A stretch of 56,157 nucleotides of DNA from NCBI GenBank assembly GCA_945865905.1, contig CAMBFC010000008.1:1-56157 (forward strand). The letters are read 5' to 3'. Of the stretch, positions 36,188 to 45,749 are shown piece by piece. The notes below the pieces were generated by a model. That model had not been told where the DNA came from, did no database searches, and saw only the letters and a list, made by a program, of their open reading frames with translations. A program made the position numbers and the translations under genes. The stretch's first letter is position 1. Each line of letters begins with the position of its first letter. Source of the stretch: Rickettsia typhi. GTDB lineage: Bacteria; Pseudomonadota; Alphaproteobacteria; Rickettsiales; UBA1997.

Positions 36188-37171
36188 ATGCAAAATTTCA
36201 CTTTTACCATCCTAGAAAATCAAGTTGGCATTCGACTTGATAAATTTCTTGCAGAACAATTTCTTACTTTAAAACCAGAAATAACTCGCAGCAAAATTCA
36301 AAAATTAATTGAAGATGGAAATGTTGTGGATTCAAGCGGCAAGGCTCTTGATAACGCATCACAAAAAACCAAGTTAGCGCAAGAAATTATTGTTACGCTA
36401 GCTGAAGTTAAGCCATCGCATCTTACCGCCACAGAAATTGCTTTTGAAATTGTTTATGAAGACGATGATTTGTTGGTGATCAACAAACCCGCTGGGCTCA
36501 CGGTTCATCCCGGTGCAGGCAATCAAGATAACACTTTGGTCAACGCGCTTTTATTCACTCACAAAAACCGCCTTTCAGAAGTTGGTGGAGAATTTCGCCC
36601 CGGCATCGTGCATCGCCTAGATAAAGACACTAGCGGCTTAATGCTAGTTGCAAAAAATGACTTCACTCATCAAATTTTAGGCAAAGCTCTGCAAGAAAGA
36701 CAAATCAAAAGAAACTACCAAGCCTTTATTTATGGGGTTCTTAACCCAAAACAAGGTCTTATCAACAAAAATATTGTGCGCAGCAGAACAAATCGCACCA
36801 AGATGGCGGTTAGCAGAGCTCTTGGGCGCAACGCTATTACTCACTTTCAAACTAAAGAAATTTTATGTGATGGATTTGTCAGTTTGATTGAGTGCAAGCT
36901 AGAAACTGGCCGCACTCATCAGATTCGTGTTCACATGGAATCACTCAAGCATTCTTTGGTGGGTGATCAAATTTATAATGGCAGCAAAAAAACTGCGCCA
37001 AAAGATTTTGACGAAAAAACCAGAAAATTCATCGCAGAATTTCCGCGTCAGGCGCTGCATTCTTACAAAATTAGCTTCTTGCACCCGCGCAGCGAAAAAG
37101 AGTTAGAATTTGAGGTCGCTTTGCCAGATGATATGCAAGCGCTTTATGATTTGATAAAAATTGACTCGTAA
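36188..37171 (+). CDS. rluD: RluD-family rRNA pseudouridine synthase
   Basis: The 327-residue product has an N-terminal S4 RNA-binding domain (about 12-75) and the RluA-family catalytic motif HRLDKDTSGLMLVAK with the nucleophile Asp145. INKPAGLTVHPGAGN, ETGRTHQIRVHM and RQALHSYKISFLHP are conserved. The S4 domain separates it from RluA/RluB types, and RluD (23S helix 69) is the likeliest assignment, with RluC possible. It converges with the ankyrin gene with four bases between. Confidence 0.9.
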   Translation: MQNFTFTILENQVGIRLDKFLAEQFLTLKPEITRSKIQKLIEDGNVVDSSGKALDNASQKTKLAQEIIVTLAEVKPSHLTATEIAFEIVYEDDDLLVINKPAGLTVHPGAGNQDNTLVNALLFTHKNRLSEVGGEFRPGIVHRLDKDTSGLMLVAKNDFTHQILGKALQERQIKRNYQAFIYGVLNPKQGLINKNIVRSRTNRTKMAVSRALGRNAITHFQTKEILCDGFVSLIECKLETGRTHQIRVHMESLKHSLVGDQIYNGSKKTAPKDFDEKTRKFIAEFPRQALHSYKISFLHPRSEKELEFEVALPDDMQALYDLIKIDS

Positions 37172-37175
37172 ACAT

Positions 37176-39071
37176 TCAAGCCATGACGCACGCCTCTTCT
37201 TTCTTGCCTGATTCCAATTTTTGTGATGCACTAGGACCAACAACAGCAACTGGGGGATTGACCGCAGAAGCTGAAATTTCTAATTTATTTTCTTTTGCAG
37301 CCAAAGCTATATTGAAAATCACAGAAATTGATTCGGATATTTCTTGCTGCAAAGCTAAATCTTGCGGATAACGAAGGCCATCCAACTGAGAAGTTTTTCT
37401 TCTTACATCTATTAGAATATCTTGAGACAAATAATCTTTGCATTGCTTAACGCCATCAACGGCCACACTAAAAGATTGAATAAATTTATCTTTATCTGCT
37501 ACAGCCTTTCTTTCTAATTCAATAAGATCATCTTGAATATGCAGATTTTTTTCTTTGTATTTCTTATACGCTTCAATATCAACACCATCTTCAGAATAAA
37601 AGGCTCCACGATTTATTAACCCCGCCACTAAATCAAAATTGTCCATCAAAATTGCCGCCTCTAAAGGAGAAATATTTTGCACACTCTCATCATCAACAGC
37701 CATCAAGGCCCTGCAATTCAAATCCGCTTTATTATCTAATAAAAATGATGCGATTGTTTCTCTGTTGCTCAAAATAGCATAAAGCAGCGCTCTATCCATA
37801 TTAATATCCAAATTAGCATCTTTTATTTTGCTAACCAATAAATGCAACGAAACAGCCTTTCCTTCTTGAGCACAAAGCTCTAATCCTCCCTCTATATCAT
37901 CATTATCGGCTTTATCAAACAACTCCTCTATTGCGTAATCATACCCTAACTTACAAGCTAGCTCAAACGGAGATGTATTATTTTTTTTATTTTGATAAAT
38001 CCGCTTTCTATCTTCAACGCCCTCTATCTGGCCTATCTTTTGAATTGCAAAAGATAAAAGCAAAGCGTTATTTGATGCAACTATTGTATGCAAAAAAAAT
38101 TGGTCACGCTCAAAAATTTCTGGGGTTAATTTTTCTATTCTGGCCTTGGCCTGAATATGGCGCCATATTCTTGATGATACAGGATATCTGTCCCTATTAT
38201 TGTCTCTTTCTAAGAAAAAACAAGGAATTGAAATTGCTCCATGAGTCGATCTAGCTGGGGCCGTTACAGAATTTATTTTAGAACTATCAAGATTAGTATT
38301 GATAATTTCTTTCGCAAGAGACTCAACTAAAGCCGCAGCGGCAATTGTTCCCGAAGACATTGAAGAGGCACTACTTTTTCTAGAATATGTCGCAGCAACC
38401 TCTCGACAACTATTATCTGTCTCTCTTATTAAGTAAAACAAAGGATCTGGATTTTTCTGATCAATATAATGCTGCAACACATTAAATGTTAATTTGGATT
38501 GAATAGCTCTTTCTGAAGATAAATTTTGTATATTTTTTTTATTCTCAAAATCAATCTCGCAACCCCTGATCAACAAGGCCTCGGCAACCTCTCCCGCATG
38601 AATAGTGTGCCCACCAAAACTTTGCTGCGCCAAAAAATATTCCAACAAAGTTGAATCAAAATCACTAGAGAAAGAGGTCGGAACTCTATATTTCTCAACA
38701 TTATCCGTGCAACTAATCGCGCCCAACATTATCTCCTTATCCCAAAACATAAAATTGCTAAGCATTCTCACGATTGGCAATTTACCTCTCTCGCCAAGTT
38801 GATTGAAATATTTTCTACTATCATCAAAGGATAAAAAATGAGCAACCGCCTTATTTCTTACCATAGAAATAGATTTCTTTTCTTGAGCGCTAAGCGGCAC
38901 ATCATTTTCGGGGAAAAAAGTTGAAGCATTTGATAATAAATCCCCCACCGTATCATGACCAACCATTTCATTATCTGCAAAAATCTTTGCAATCTGCGCA
39001 ATAGCCTCGTCGGCGTTTTTTTGCTGCAACAAAATATCAAAACACTGATTTAAAATTGCATTGGTAAGCAT
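37176..39071 (-). CDS. Ankyrin-repeat protein (second)
   Basis: This 631-residue protein has degenerate ankyrin repeats at about 360-500, such as TSPFELACKLGYDYAIEELF, DRALLYAILSNRETIASFLL and ISPLEAAILMDNFDLVAGLI. The first 350 residues are of unknown fold and rich in Ser and charged residues; the C-terminus (510-631) is helical with a Ser/Pro-rich end. No signal peptide is present. It is preceded by the ABC exporter gene on the same strand (16 bases), so may be transcribed with it. It shares ankyrin content but no obvious sequence identity with the ankyrin protein at 5.9-7.5 kb. An effector role is inferred from the class only. Confidence 0.82.
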   Translation of the reverse strand: MLTNAILNQCFDILLQQKNADEAIAQIAKIFADNEMVGHDTVGDLLSNASTFFPENDVPLSAQEKKSISMVRNKAVAHFLSFDDSRKYFNQLGERGKLPIVRMLSNFMFWDKEIMLGAISCTDNVEKYRVPTSFSSDFDSTLLEYFLAQQSFGGHTIHAGEVAEALLIRGCEIDFENKKNIQNLSSERAIQSKLTFNVLQHYIDQKNPDPLFYLIRETDNSCREVAATYSRKSSASSMSSGTIAAAALVESLAKEIINTNLDSSKINSVTAPARSTHGAISIPCFFLERDNNRDRYPVSSRIWRHIQAKARIEKLTPEIFERDQFFLHTIVASNNALLLSFAIQKIGQIEGVEDRKRIYQNKKNNTSPFELACKLGYDYAIEELFDKADNDDIEGGLELCAQEGKAVSLHLLVSKIKDANLDINMDRALLYAILSNRETIASFLLDNKADLNCRALMAVDDESVQNISPLEAAILMDNFDLVAGLINRGAFYSEDGVDIEAYKKYKEKNLHIQDDLIELERKAVADKDKFIQSFSVAVDGVKQCKDYLSQDILIDVRRKTSQLDGLRYPQDLALQQEISESISVIFNIALAAKENKLEISASAVNPPVAVVGPSASQKLESGKKEEACVMA

Positions 39072-39087
39072 ATTTATTTAATGTGGA

Positions 39088-40857
39088 TTAAAATTGAACT
39101 TCTTCCATCTCATACATCCGTCTATAAAGCCCATCTTGCGCCATAAGATCTCGATGCGTTCCAATCTCAGCAACTTCACCATCTTTAATAAAAATAATTC
39201 GATCAGAATTCATGATTGATGAAAGTTTATGCGCAACACTAATCACCGTTTTGTTATGCGCCAAATTATTGATAATTTTCATGATCGCTTGCTCATTTTT
39301 ATTATCTAGCGCCGATGTTGCCTCATCCAACAAAAACACTGGAGAATCTTTGATAATGGCCCGCGCAATTGCAATTCTTTGACGCTCTCCACCAGATAAT
39401 TTTATACCCTTTTCGCCAACAAAACTATTGATTCCCTCGGGCAAGTTTTTAATAAAATGTAAAAATGAATGCTCATCAATCATTTGTTCTACATGAGCCT
39501 TGGTGATTGACTTATCAACATAGGCGATATTTTCAAAAATCGTGCCAGAAAAAATAAAACTATCTTGCGAAATATAAGAAAAATTCTGGCGCAAATCAGC
39601 GAAAGATAATAATTTTATATCAACATCATTAATCGAAATCACCCCCGAATCAACATCATAAAAACGTAGTAAAAGCTGCAGAATCGTGCTTTTGCCACTG
39701 CCGCTAGATCCCACAATTGCAACTTTTTCACGCGGTTTTATAGTGCAACTAATATTGCTAAGAGTGATTATTTCTTTGCGCGAAGGATAGGAAAAATTTA
39801 CATTTTTAAAATCAATTTCAACTTCTTTTGCCAGCAAAAATTGCCGAGGATTTTCAACTTCTTGCACTTTTGATTCTATCTCTAATAACTCAAAAATTCT
39901 ACCCGAAGCCGCTGCGGCATTTTGCATTTGACCCGCCACTTGACTAAGCGAAGCCAAAGAAGTTGCAACAATAACTGAATAAAAAATAAACGAAGATAGC
40001 TCTCCAGAAGAAATTTTGTGCGCCAAAACATCATGCCCCCCAGACCACAAAACTAGGGCAATCCCACCAAAAGCCAAAGAAATAACTATTGCAATTAAAA
40101 GTGAGCGAATTTTTATTTTTTCCAAAGCAACATTCAAAGAACGATCTATTAATCCAGCAAAATTTTTTATTTCTTTTTCTTCACAAGAATAAGATTGAAT
40201 TGTTTTTATTCCCCCAAGGGTTTCTTCAATATGCGCTCCAACTATAGCTATAGCCGATTGTGATTTTGTTGACAATCTTTTGATTAGTTTTCCCATCACA
40301 AAAATCGGCACAATCGCAATAGGAATTATCATGATTGAAATCATTGTTAGCTTAACGCTGGTACAAAATAAAAAACCAATGCCTCCAATAAAAAGCAAAA
40401 AATTACGCAAGAAAAATGGCGCCCCATTACTTATAATATCATAGATAATAAATGTATCGAGAGTAAGACGAGAAACAATATCTCCGGTTTTAGAAGTTTC
40501 AAAAAACTCAGCCGAAATACTAATAATGTGATTATAAGATTTTTGACGCAAATCAGCGACTATTTTTTCAGAAATGCTGTTGGCCAAACTAGCACGATAA
40601 TATCCTGCTATCGCCATTATTAAAACTGCCGCAACAAATATTCCCAAAGAAATGTTCAGAAAAAATAAATTTTGCTGCACAAAGCCAAAATCAATTAGAT
40701 ATCTAATCGCTTTACCAAAAAATAAAATCATTAGAGCAGTAACCCCAAGAGCCATTAGAGCAAAAAATAGATCGGTTTTATAGGGCTTAAAAAATGGCAA
40801 TAAACGCAGCAAATCAGAGTAGGATTTTTTTTCTAATTTTTTTGAAGATTTTTTCAT
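39088..40857 (-). CDS. MsbA-type ABC exporter (membrane domain fused to ATPase)
   Basis: The 589-residue half-transporter has six membrane helices (about 30-320) and an ATPase with Walker A VGSSGSGKST, signature LSGGERQRIAIARAI, Walker B VFLLDEATSALDN and switch His (VAHKL). The type resembles lipid A or drug exporters of the MsbA/LmrA group; the substrate cannot be read from sequence. I chose the ATG at 40857, which overlaps the preceding CDGSH stop as TAATG. A longer frame from 40917 adds 20 residues that lie inside that gene. Confidence 0.9.
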   Translation of the reverse strand: MKKSSKKLEKKSYSDLLRLLPFFKPYKTDLFFALMALGVTALMILFFGKAIRYLIDFGFVQQNLFFLNISLGIFVAAVLIMAIAGYYRASLANSISEKIVADLRQKSYNHIISISAEFFETSKTGDIVSRLTLDTFIIYDIISNGAPFFLRNFLLFIGGIGFLFCTSVKLTMISIMIIPIAIVPIFVMGKLIKRLSTKSQSAIAIVGAHIEETLGGIKTIQSYSCEEKEIKNFAGLIDRSLNVALEKIKIRSLLIAIVISLAFGGIALVLWSGGHDVLAHKISSGELSSFIFYSVIVATSLASLSQVAGQMQNAAAASGRIFELLEIESKVQEVENPRQFLLAKEVEIDFKNVNFSYPSRKEIITLSNISCTIKPREKVAIVGSSGSGKSTILQLLLRFYDVDSGVISINDVDIKLLSFADLRQNFSYISQDSFIFSGTIFENIAYVDKSITKAHVEQMIDEHSFLHFIKNLPEGINSFVGEKGIKLSGGERQRIAIARAIIKDSPVFLLDEATSALDNKNEQAIMKIINNLAHNKTVISVAHKLSSIMNSDRIIFIKDGEVAEIGTHRDLMAQDGLYRRMYEMEEVQF

Positions 40858-41123
40858 TATAAAGAATTGTGCGCCCCATCGCAAAGCACACCATTTTTGC
40901 TGTGTTTGCAGCCACAAAAATAAACTCGCTTACTTTCTAGCGCTTCATAAACAACTGATTTCATCGCACTTGTTCCATCAGCGTTTTTGTAAGCCTTGTG
41001 AGATCCATCACAAAAAGGTTGATTTTGCGAAAGACCACAAGAGCACCAAAAATATTTTTTACCAGCCTCAACATCAACCTTAAAAGGAGCCTTTGCAGCA
41101 ATTTTTGGCAATTTTTCTTGCAT
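40857..41123 (-). CDS. Double-CDGSH iron-sulfur protein
   Basis: The 88-residue protein holds two CDGSH-type motifs: CSCGLSQNQPFCDGSHKAY, with ligands Cys27, Cys29, Cys38 and His42, and CGCKHSKNGVLCDGAH near the C-terminus. Each should bind a 2Fe-2S cluster with three Cys and one His. The class is known as a redox or cluster-transfer protein, with no fixed role in bacteria. Its stop codon overlaps the ABC exporter start, so it is probably translated with it. Confidence 0.9.
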   Translation of the reverse strand: MQEKLPKIAAKAPFKVDVEAGKKYFWCSCGLSQNQPFCDGSHKAYKNADGTSAMKSVVYEALESKRVYFCGCKHSKNGVLCDGAHNSL

Positions 41124-41141
41124 AAATATATTAATTAAAAC

Positions 41142-42221
41142 TTAAAGAACTAAATCGTTTACAGCATCAACATCAAAAATCTCAAGACCAGCTTTTTGTA
41201 TGCGCTCAAAATATTTTATTTCTTTGAGAATCTTGATTTCGCTTGGCGAATTAATCACAAAAACAACTTTTGATCCAGTGAATTTTATTTTTAACAAAGC
41301 TGCTAATTTGCGGGCCGCATCACTATATTTTGCATTAGAAATATAGATAATATATTTATCCAATTTTTGCTTTAAGCTTTCAATGGCCAATTCTTTGTTT
41401 AAAACCTTTGCCTTGTCATATTCTTGAAAATAACGCATCGATTTAAAATCAAAAACATAGATTGCCTCATCTTTTAAAAATATCAAATCACAAAGCAGCA
41501 TTTTTGTTTTTTCAATATCAAGCGTGGTGCTGGCAATATATTTTTTATTTGCCTCATGCCCAGAAATTTTGATATTTTCTATTATGCTCGTAATTATTTT
41601 TGCCGAAACAGAATCAATCTTGGCTGGAGCAGTCTTTGCAATTGTTGAACCCACAGATGATACGGCTTTATCAAGCTTTTCATTAACCAGATCACTTTTT
41701 TGCTTAAAAGATTCAACATTTTTAGAAATATTATCCAAATATCCATAAACGCTTTTAACGGTTTGATCAATAACTGCACGACTTTCAACGGTTTCTTCTT
41801 TGTGATTTTGGCTCAATTTAACAAATAGATCAGCTCCAACTTCTGTGATAGTGTGTTTGGCATCCGCCATCGCCGCATCTTGAATATTTTTCCAATCACT
41901 CATGCGCTTTTGAATTTCTTGCGTTTTTTGCAAAGCTAGTTCAATTTGTTTTTCTGCCTCAAGACGCAAACGAACCTCACCTTCTTTTTCTTTGTGCATT
42001 TCATCGATAGAACGAAGCAATTGTTTTGACTGCTCGGTTTCGGCCTTTAACTCACTGGTTAATCTGATATTTAAGGATTCTTTTTCTGTAATTTCGCGAT
42101 TTAAACGCTTTTCAAGATCACGAATTTTAAAAGTTGAAGTGATTCTAAAATGCGAATAGCGAAAATACAAAATTAGCATCATCAGTGCCAAACCAATATT
42201 GCTGATAATAATGTAAATCAT
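41142..42221 (-). CDS. Membrane-anchored coiled-coil protein with RmuC-like architecture
   Basis: The 359-residue product has an N-terminal membrane helix (IIISNIGLALMMLILYFRY), a long coiled coil (30-115), a middle region and a C-terminal alpha/beta domain with LLCDLIFLKDEAIYVFDFKS (about 240-260). The DFKS after a hydrophobic strand resembles the DxK of RmuC and other PD-(D/E)XK nuclease-like folds, but the RmuC signature sequences are not clear, so the assignment is tentative. It starts seven bases after panC on the same strand. Confidence 0.55.
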   Translation of the reverse strand: MIYIIISNIGLALMMLILYFRYSHFRITSTFKIRDLEKRLNREITEKESLNIRLTSELKAETEQSKQLLRSIDEMHKEKEGEVRLRLEAEKQIELALQKTQEIQKRMSDWKNIQDAAMADAKHTITEVGADLFVKLSQNHKEETVESRAVIDQTVKSVYGYLDNISKNVESFKQKSDLVNEKLDKAVSSVGSTIAKTAPAKIDSVSAKIITSIIENIKISGHEANKKYIASTTLDIEKTKMLLCDLIFLKDEAIYVFDFKSMRYFQEYDKAKVLNKELAIESLKQKLDKYIIYISNAKYSDAARKLAALLKIKFTGSKVVFVINSPSEIKILKEIKYFERIQKAGLEIFDVDAVNDLVL

Positions 42222-42228
42222 ATGAAAA

Positions 42229-43074
42229 TTATATTTTTAGATTGTCAATTAATCTAACTCCCCGCAAATAGACTGCAATAAATATCCGCAAATTTTTTGT
42301 TGATTTTGTATCGGTAACAAGTTGCAAATTTTCTTCATCACGAACTTCTAAATAATCCACTTCTTCAAAACCCAACTCCAATAATTCGATAGATTTTTTT
42401 TGCAAAATATCCTTAACATCGTCACCCTTTTTTATTTCCGATTTTATTTCTGATAAAACCTTAAAGATGTTTGCAGCGTTAATTTGCGAAGCCTCATCTA
42501 ATCTTTGATTGCGAGAAGAAAGAGCCAAACCATTTTTTTCTCGCACTATTTCATGCGTCAAAATTTTAACTGCAAAATTTAAATCCTGCACTAATTTTTT
42601 TATCACCAACACTTGCTGAAAATCTTTTTCACCAAAAATTGCGATATCAGGATTAATTATATTAAATAATTTTGCCACCACCAAAGCAACGCCATCAAAG
42701 TGCCCCACTCTTGTATGACCACAAAGACAATCAACAAATTTTGTCACAATAACTTTAAAGGCAAAATCATTATTTGGATAAATTTCTTCTTCACTTGGTG
42801 CAAAAACATAATCAACGCCGCAGTTTTCAAGCTTTGTCAAATCTTCTTCTATGGTTCTTGGATATTTTTGATAATCTTCAACATCATTAAATTGTGTGCG
42901 ATTAACAAACAAACTTACCACCACAATATCAGCCTCTTGTTTAGCTCGCACAACTAAAGCAATATGCCCGCGATGCAGCGCCCCCATAGTTGGAACAAAA
43001 GCAATTTTTTTGCCAAGCTTTTTTTCTTCCGCAAGTTTTTGTGTTATTTGCGCGATTGTTTTTGCCGTAAACAT
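42229..43074 (-). CDS. panC: PanC, pantothenate synthetase
   Basis: PanC joins pantoate and beta-alanine with ATP, the last step of pantothenate synthesis. PTMGALHRGH (28-37) is the nucleotide HIGH-type motif; SLFVNRTQFN, FGEKDFQQVLVIKKLVQD and LALSSRNQRL are conserved. The 281 residues are typical. panB, panD and panE are not in the window. It is four bases downstream of ccmA on the same strand. Confidence 0.95.
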   Translation of the reverse strand: MFTAKTIAQITQKLAEEKKLGKKIAFVPTMGALHRGHIALVVRAKQEADIVVVSLFVNRTQFNDVEDYQKYPRTIEEDLTKLENCGVDYVFAPSEEEIYPNNDFAFKVIVTKFVDCLCGHTRVGHFDGVALVVAKLFNIINPDIAIFGEKDFQQVLVIKKLVQDLNFAVKILTHEIVREKNGLALSSRNQRLDEASQINAANIFKVLSEIKSEIKKGDDVKDILQKKSIELLELGFEEVDYLEVRDEENLQLVTDTKSTKNLRIFIAVYLRGVRLIDNLKI

Positions 43075-43078
43075 ATTT

Positions 43079-43729
43079 TTACTTATTTGGTATTAGCTTG
43101 TGGCTCACAGATAAATTGTGATAGATAAAATCCTCCAAACAAATCACCGATCCAAGCTTAAAAAATTCCTCATCATGAGTTGCAAGCACAACAACCCCGC
43201 TATTTTCAAGATGCGTCTCAATCAATCCCTTCAACAATTTTTTTCCTTCAGCATCCAAATTATTAGAAGGCTCATCCAAAACCCAAATTGTTGCAGGGCA
43301 AGCCAAAAGCCTAGCTAATTGCACCCTTTTTTGCCAGCCAGCCGATAAATTTTTAACTTTTTCTCTTGCTAAATCTTCCAACTTAAAAAATCGCAAAGCC
43401 GCAGGAACCAACATTTCGCTATCATGCAGCTTGGCATAAAAATGCAGATTATCCAAAACGCTAAGATCTTGCTTCAAAAAATTTTTATGTCCAATAAATT
43501 GCAAATCGCCATTAAAATCATCACGAAAATTCTCGATATTTTCACCGCTCCAAAGAATTTTTCCATTAGATTCTTTATAAACGCCTGATACAATCTTCAA
43601 TAAAGAAGTTTTTCCTGAGCCGTTTTTTCCGCTAACAATTAAGGCCGACCCCAAAAAAAGCGAAAATCCAAGCCCAGCAAAAATTATTTGCTCATTTTTT
43701 TTACACTCAATATTTTCTAGTGTGAGCAT
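43079..43729 (-). CDS. ccmA: CcmA-like heme exporter ATPase
   Basis: CcmA is the ATPase of the CcmABC(D) complex that helps release heme-loaded CcmE in system I cytochrome c maturation. The 216-residue product has Walker A SGKNGSGKTS, signature LSAGWQKRVQLARLLA and Walker B IWVLDEPSNNLDAEG. LSAGWQKR in place of LSGGQ is the CcmA pattern and argues against a generic ABC protein. CcmB is not adjacent. It diverges from the esterase gene. Confidence 0.85.
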   Translation of the reverse strand: MLTLENIECKKNEQIIFAGLGFSLFLGSALIVSGKNGSGKTSLLKIVSGVYKESNGKILWSGENIENFRDDFNGDLQFIGHKNFLKQDLSVLDNLHFYAKLHDSEMLVPAALRFFKLEDLAREKVKNLSAGWQKRVQLARLLACPATIWVLDEPSNNLDAEGKKLLKGLIETHLENSGVVVLATHDEEFFKLGSVICLEDFIYHNLSVSHKLIPNK

Positions 43730-43743
43730 TTTATTATAAATTT

Positions 43744-44415
43744 ATGTCGAATATCAAATTCTTCGAACACTCTACCGTTAAAAATCCAAAACATCTAGTG
43801 ATTTTCTTGCACGGTTATGGCGCCAACGGTGAAAACCTACTCGATTTATCGCATGAATTCGCCCATGTTATTCCCGATGCCAATTATATTTCTCCCAACG
43901 CCATAGAGCCATGGGAAGGAGGTTTTCCTAATTCTTATCAATGGTTTTCGCTAGCAAATTGGGGATCAGATCGCGATATCGATAAAGTTGCTCAAAACAT
44001 AAAAAACGCCAGCAAAATTCTCGGCACTTTTATCCAAACCCATCTCGATCGTTTTCAACTAAAACCCGAAAAATTATTTTTGGTTGGATTTTCTCAAGGC
44101 GCGATGATGAGCCTTTATCAAGGCCTTTCAATGGTTGAAAAACCTGCCGGCATCATCTCTTATTCTGGCAAATTAATTTTGCCTGAACATCTCGGCGAAA
44201 TCACGGTTTCTAAACCAGATATTTGCTTGGTGCATGGCAAGCTTGATTCTGTGCTGCCTTTTACAAATTTTTTAGAAGCAGAAAAACTCTTGCAACAAAA
44301 TAAAATTCCGTTTGAATCACATGCGGTTGAACATCTTGATCACACAATTGATATTCACGGCATTCGCGCTGGGATGCATTTTGTGAAAAAATTATTAGAA
44401 AATTCACCAAAATAA
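43744..44415 (+). CDS. Alpha/beta-hydrolase carboxylesterase (YpfH-like)
   Basis: This 223-residue serine hydrolase has the oxyanion motif [13 protein letters not shown], nucleophile Ser in LVGFSQGAM (about 119), an acid at KLDSVLPF and a His near the end (LDHTIDIHG). The pattern matches the phospholipase/carboxylesterase (Abhydrolase_2) family. The substrate is unknown. It is followed 14 bases later by proS. Confidence 0.88.
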   Translation: MSNIKFFEHSTVKNPKHLVIFLHGYGANGENLLDLSHEFAHVIPDANYISPNAIEPWEGGFPNSYQWFSLANWGSDRDIDKVAQNIKNASKILGTFIQTHLDRFQLKPEKLFLVGFSQGAMMSLYQGLSMVEKPAGIISYSGKLILPEHLGEITVSKPDICLVHGKLDSVLPFTNFLEAEKLLQQNKIPFESHAVEHLDHTIDIHGIRAGMHFVKKLLENSPK

Positions 44416-44429
44416 ACTCTACAAAAAAC

Positions 44430-45698
44430 ATGAAACTCTCAAACTATTTTCTACCAACATTAAAAGAAAATCCAGTCGATGCCACCATCGCCTCGCATCA
44501 ATTAATGATCCGCGCTGGCATGATTCGCCAAACTGCATCAGGCATTTATAGCTGGCTACCCTTGGGACTAAAGGTTTTGCGCAATATTGAAAACATCGTG
44601 CGCGATGAATTAGACAAAGCCGGCGCCATCGAAATTCTCATGCCAACTATCCAGCCAAAAGAGCTCTGGATCGAATCTGGCCGCTATGATGATTATGGCA
44701 AAGAAATGCTACGCATCAAAGATCGCCACGACCGCGATATTCTCTACGGCCCTACGCATGAAGAAGTCGTCACCGATTTATTTCGCAAAAATGTTACTTC
44801 TTACAAAGATTTGCCAAAAAATCTCTATCAAATTCACTGGAAATTTCGCGATGAAATTCGCCCAAGATTTGGTGTAATGCGCGGCCGCGAATTTTTAATG
44901 AAAGATAGTTATTCGTTTGATCTAGACGCTGTAAGCGCGCGCCAAACTTATGATTTAATGTACACAACTTATTTCAAAATTTTCAAGCGCCTCGGATTAA
45001 AACCAATCGCCCTGCGCGCCAACACTGGAGCAATTGGCGGCGATCTCTCCCACGAATTTCATGTGTTAGCAGATACCGGCGAAAGTGCAATCTACTACGA
45101 TAAAAAGTTCGATGAACTCTCTGCCAGCAAGGATTTCAACATCGAAGAAATGCAATCAGTTTATGCAATGGCCGATGAATTACATATTGCAGAAAAATGC
45201 CCAATCCCTGCCGATCAGCTCGCCTCAAGGCGCGGCATCGAAGTCGGCCACATTTTTAACTTTGGAGAAAAATACTCAAAAGCCATGGAAGCCTCAGTCA
45301 CGGGCCCCACAGGAGAAAAACTCTACCCAAATATGGGCTCATACGGAATTGGAGTTTCGCGCTTAGTGGCCGCCATCATTGAAGCCAGCCACGATGCCAA
45401 CGGCATCATCTGGCCAGAAGCCGTCGCCCCATTTCAAGTAATATTGATAAATTTAAAAGCAGGAGACGCCGCTTGTGATAAGCTCTGCGAAGAAATCTAC
45501 GCAAAATATCGCAGCAAAAATATCGAGATTTTATATGATGATAGCAAAGCGAGCGTGGGTCAAAAATTTTCTGTCGCAGATTTGATCGGCGTGCCAACCC
45601 AAGTGGTTGTAGGGCCAAAAGGCGCAGCTAATGGAATGGTAGAAATAAAAAATCGCGCCACTGGCGAAAAAAAAGAAGTTGCGATTGGCGAGGTTTAA
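44430..45698 (+). CDS. proS: Prolyl-tRNA synthetase (short alphaproteobacterial type)
   Basis: ProS charges tRNA-Pro. Class II motifs are visible: motif 1 ([19 protein letters not shown]), motif 2 ([21 protein letters not shown], read from 142) and motif 3 ([14 protein letters not shown]). At 422 residues it lacks the editing (INS) domain found in E. coli, as is usual in alphaproteobacteria. Its last 14 codons are echoed by a second, degenerate copy at 46911-46951, described separately. The end overlaps the left copy of that repeat. Confidence 0.95.
   Translation: MKLSNYFLPTLKENPVDATIASHQLMIRAGMIRQTASGIYSWLPLGLKVLRNIENIVRDELDKAGAIEILMPTIQPKELWIESGRYDDYGKEMLRIKDRHDRDILYGPTHEEVVTDLFRKNVTSYKDLPKNLYQIHWKFRDEIRPRFGVMRGREFLMKDSYSFDLDAVSARQTYDLMYTTYFKIFKRLGLKPIALRANTGAIGGDLSHEFHVLADTGESAIYYDKKFDELSASKDFNIEEMQSVYAMADELHIAEKCPIPADQLASRRGIEVGHIFNFGEKYSKAMEASVTGPTGEKLYPNMGSYGIGVSRLVAAIIEASHDANGIIWPEAVAPFQVILINLKAGDAACDKLCEEIYAKYRSKNIEILYDDSKASVGQKFSVADLIGVPTQVVVGPKGAANGMVEIKNRATGEKKEVAIGEV
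45620..45660 (+). repeat. proS 3'-end direct repeat, left copy (inside proS)
   Basis: This is the 41-base part of proS that encodes [14 protein letters not shown] second copy lies at 46911-46951 with five mismatches, mostly silent. The two bracket the Fic gene and the paired palindrome. Confidence 0.85.
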
Positions 45699-45749
45699 AA
45701 TCAGAATCGCCAAACAACTACACGGGGATAGGAATAAATAATAAAAAAT

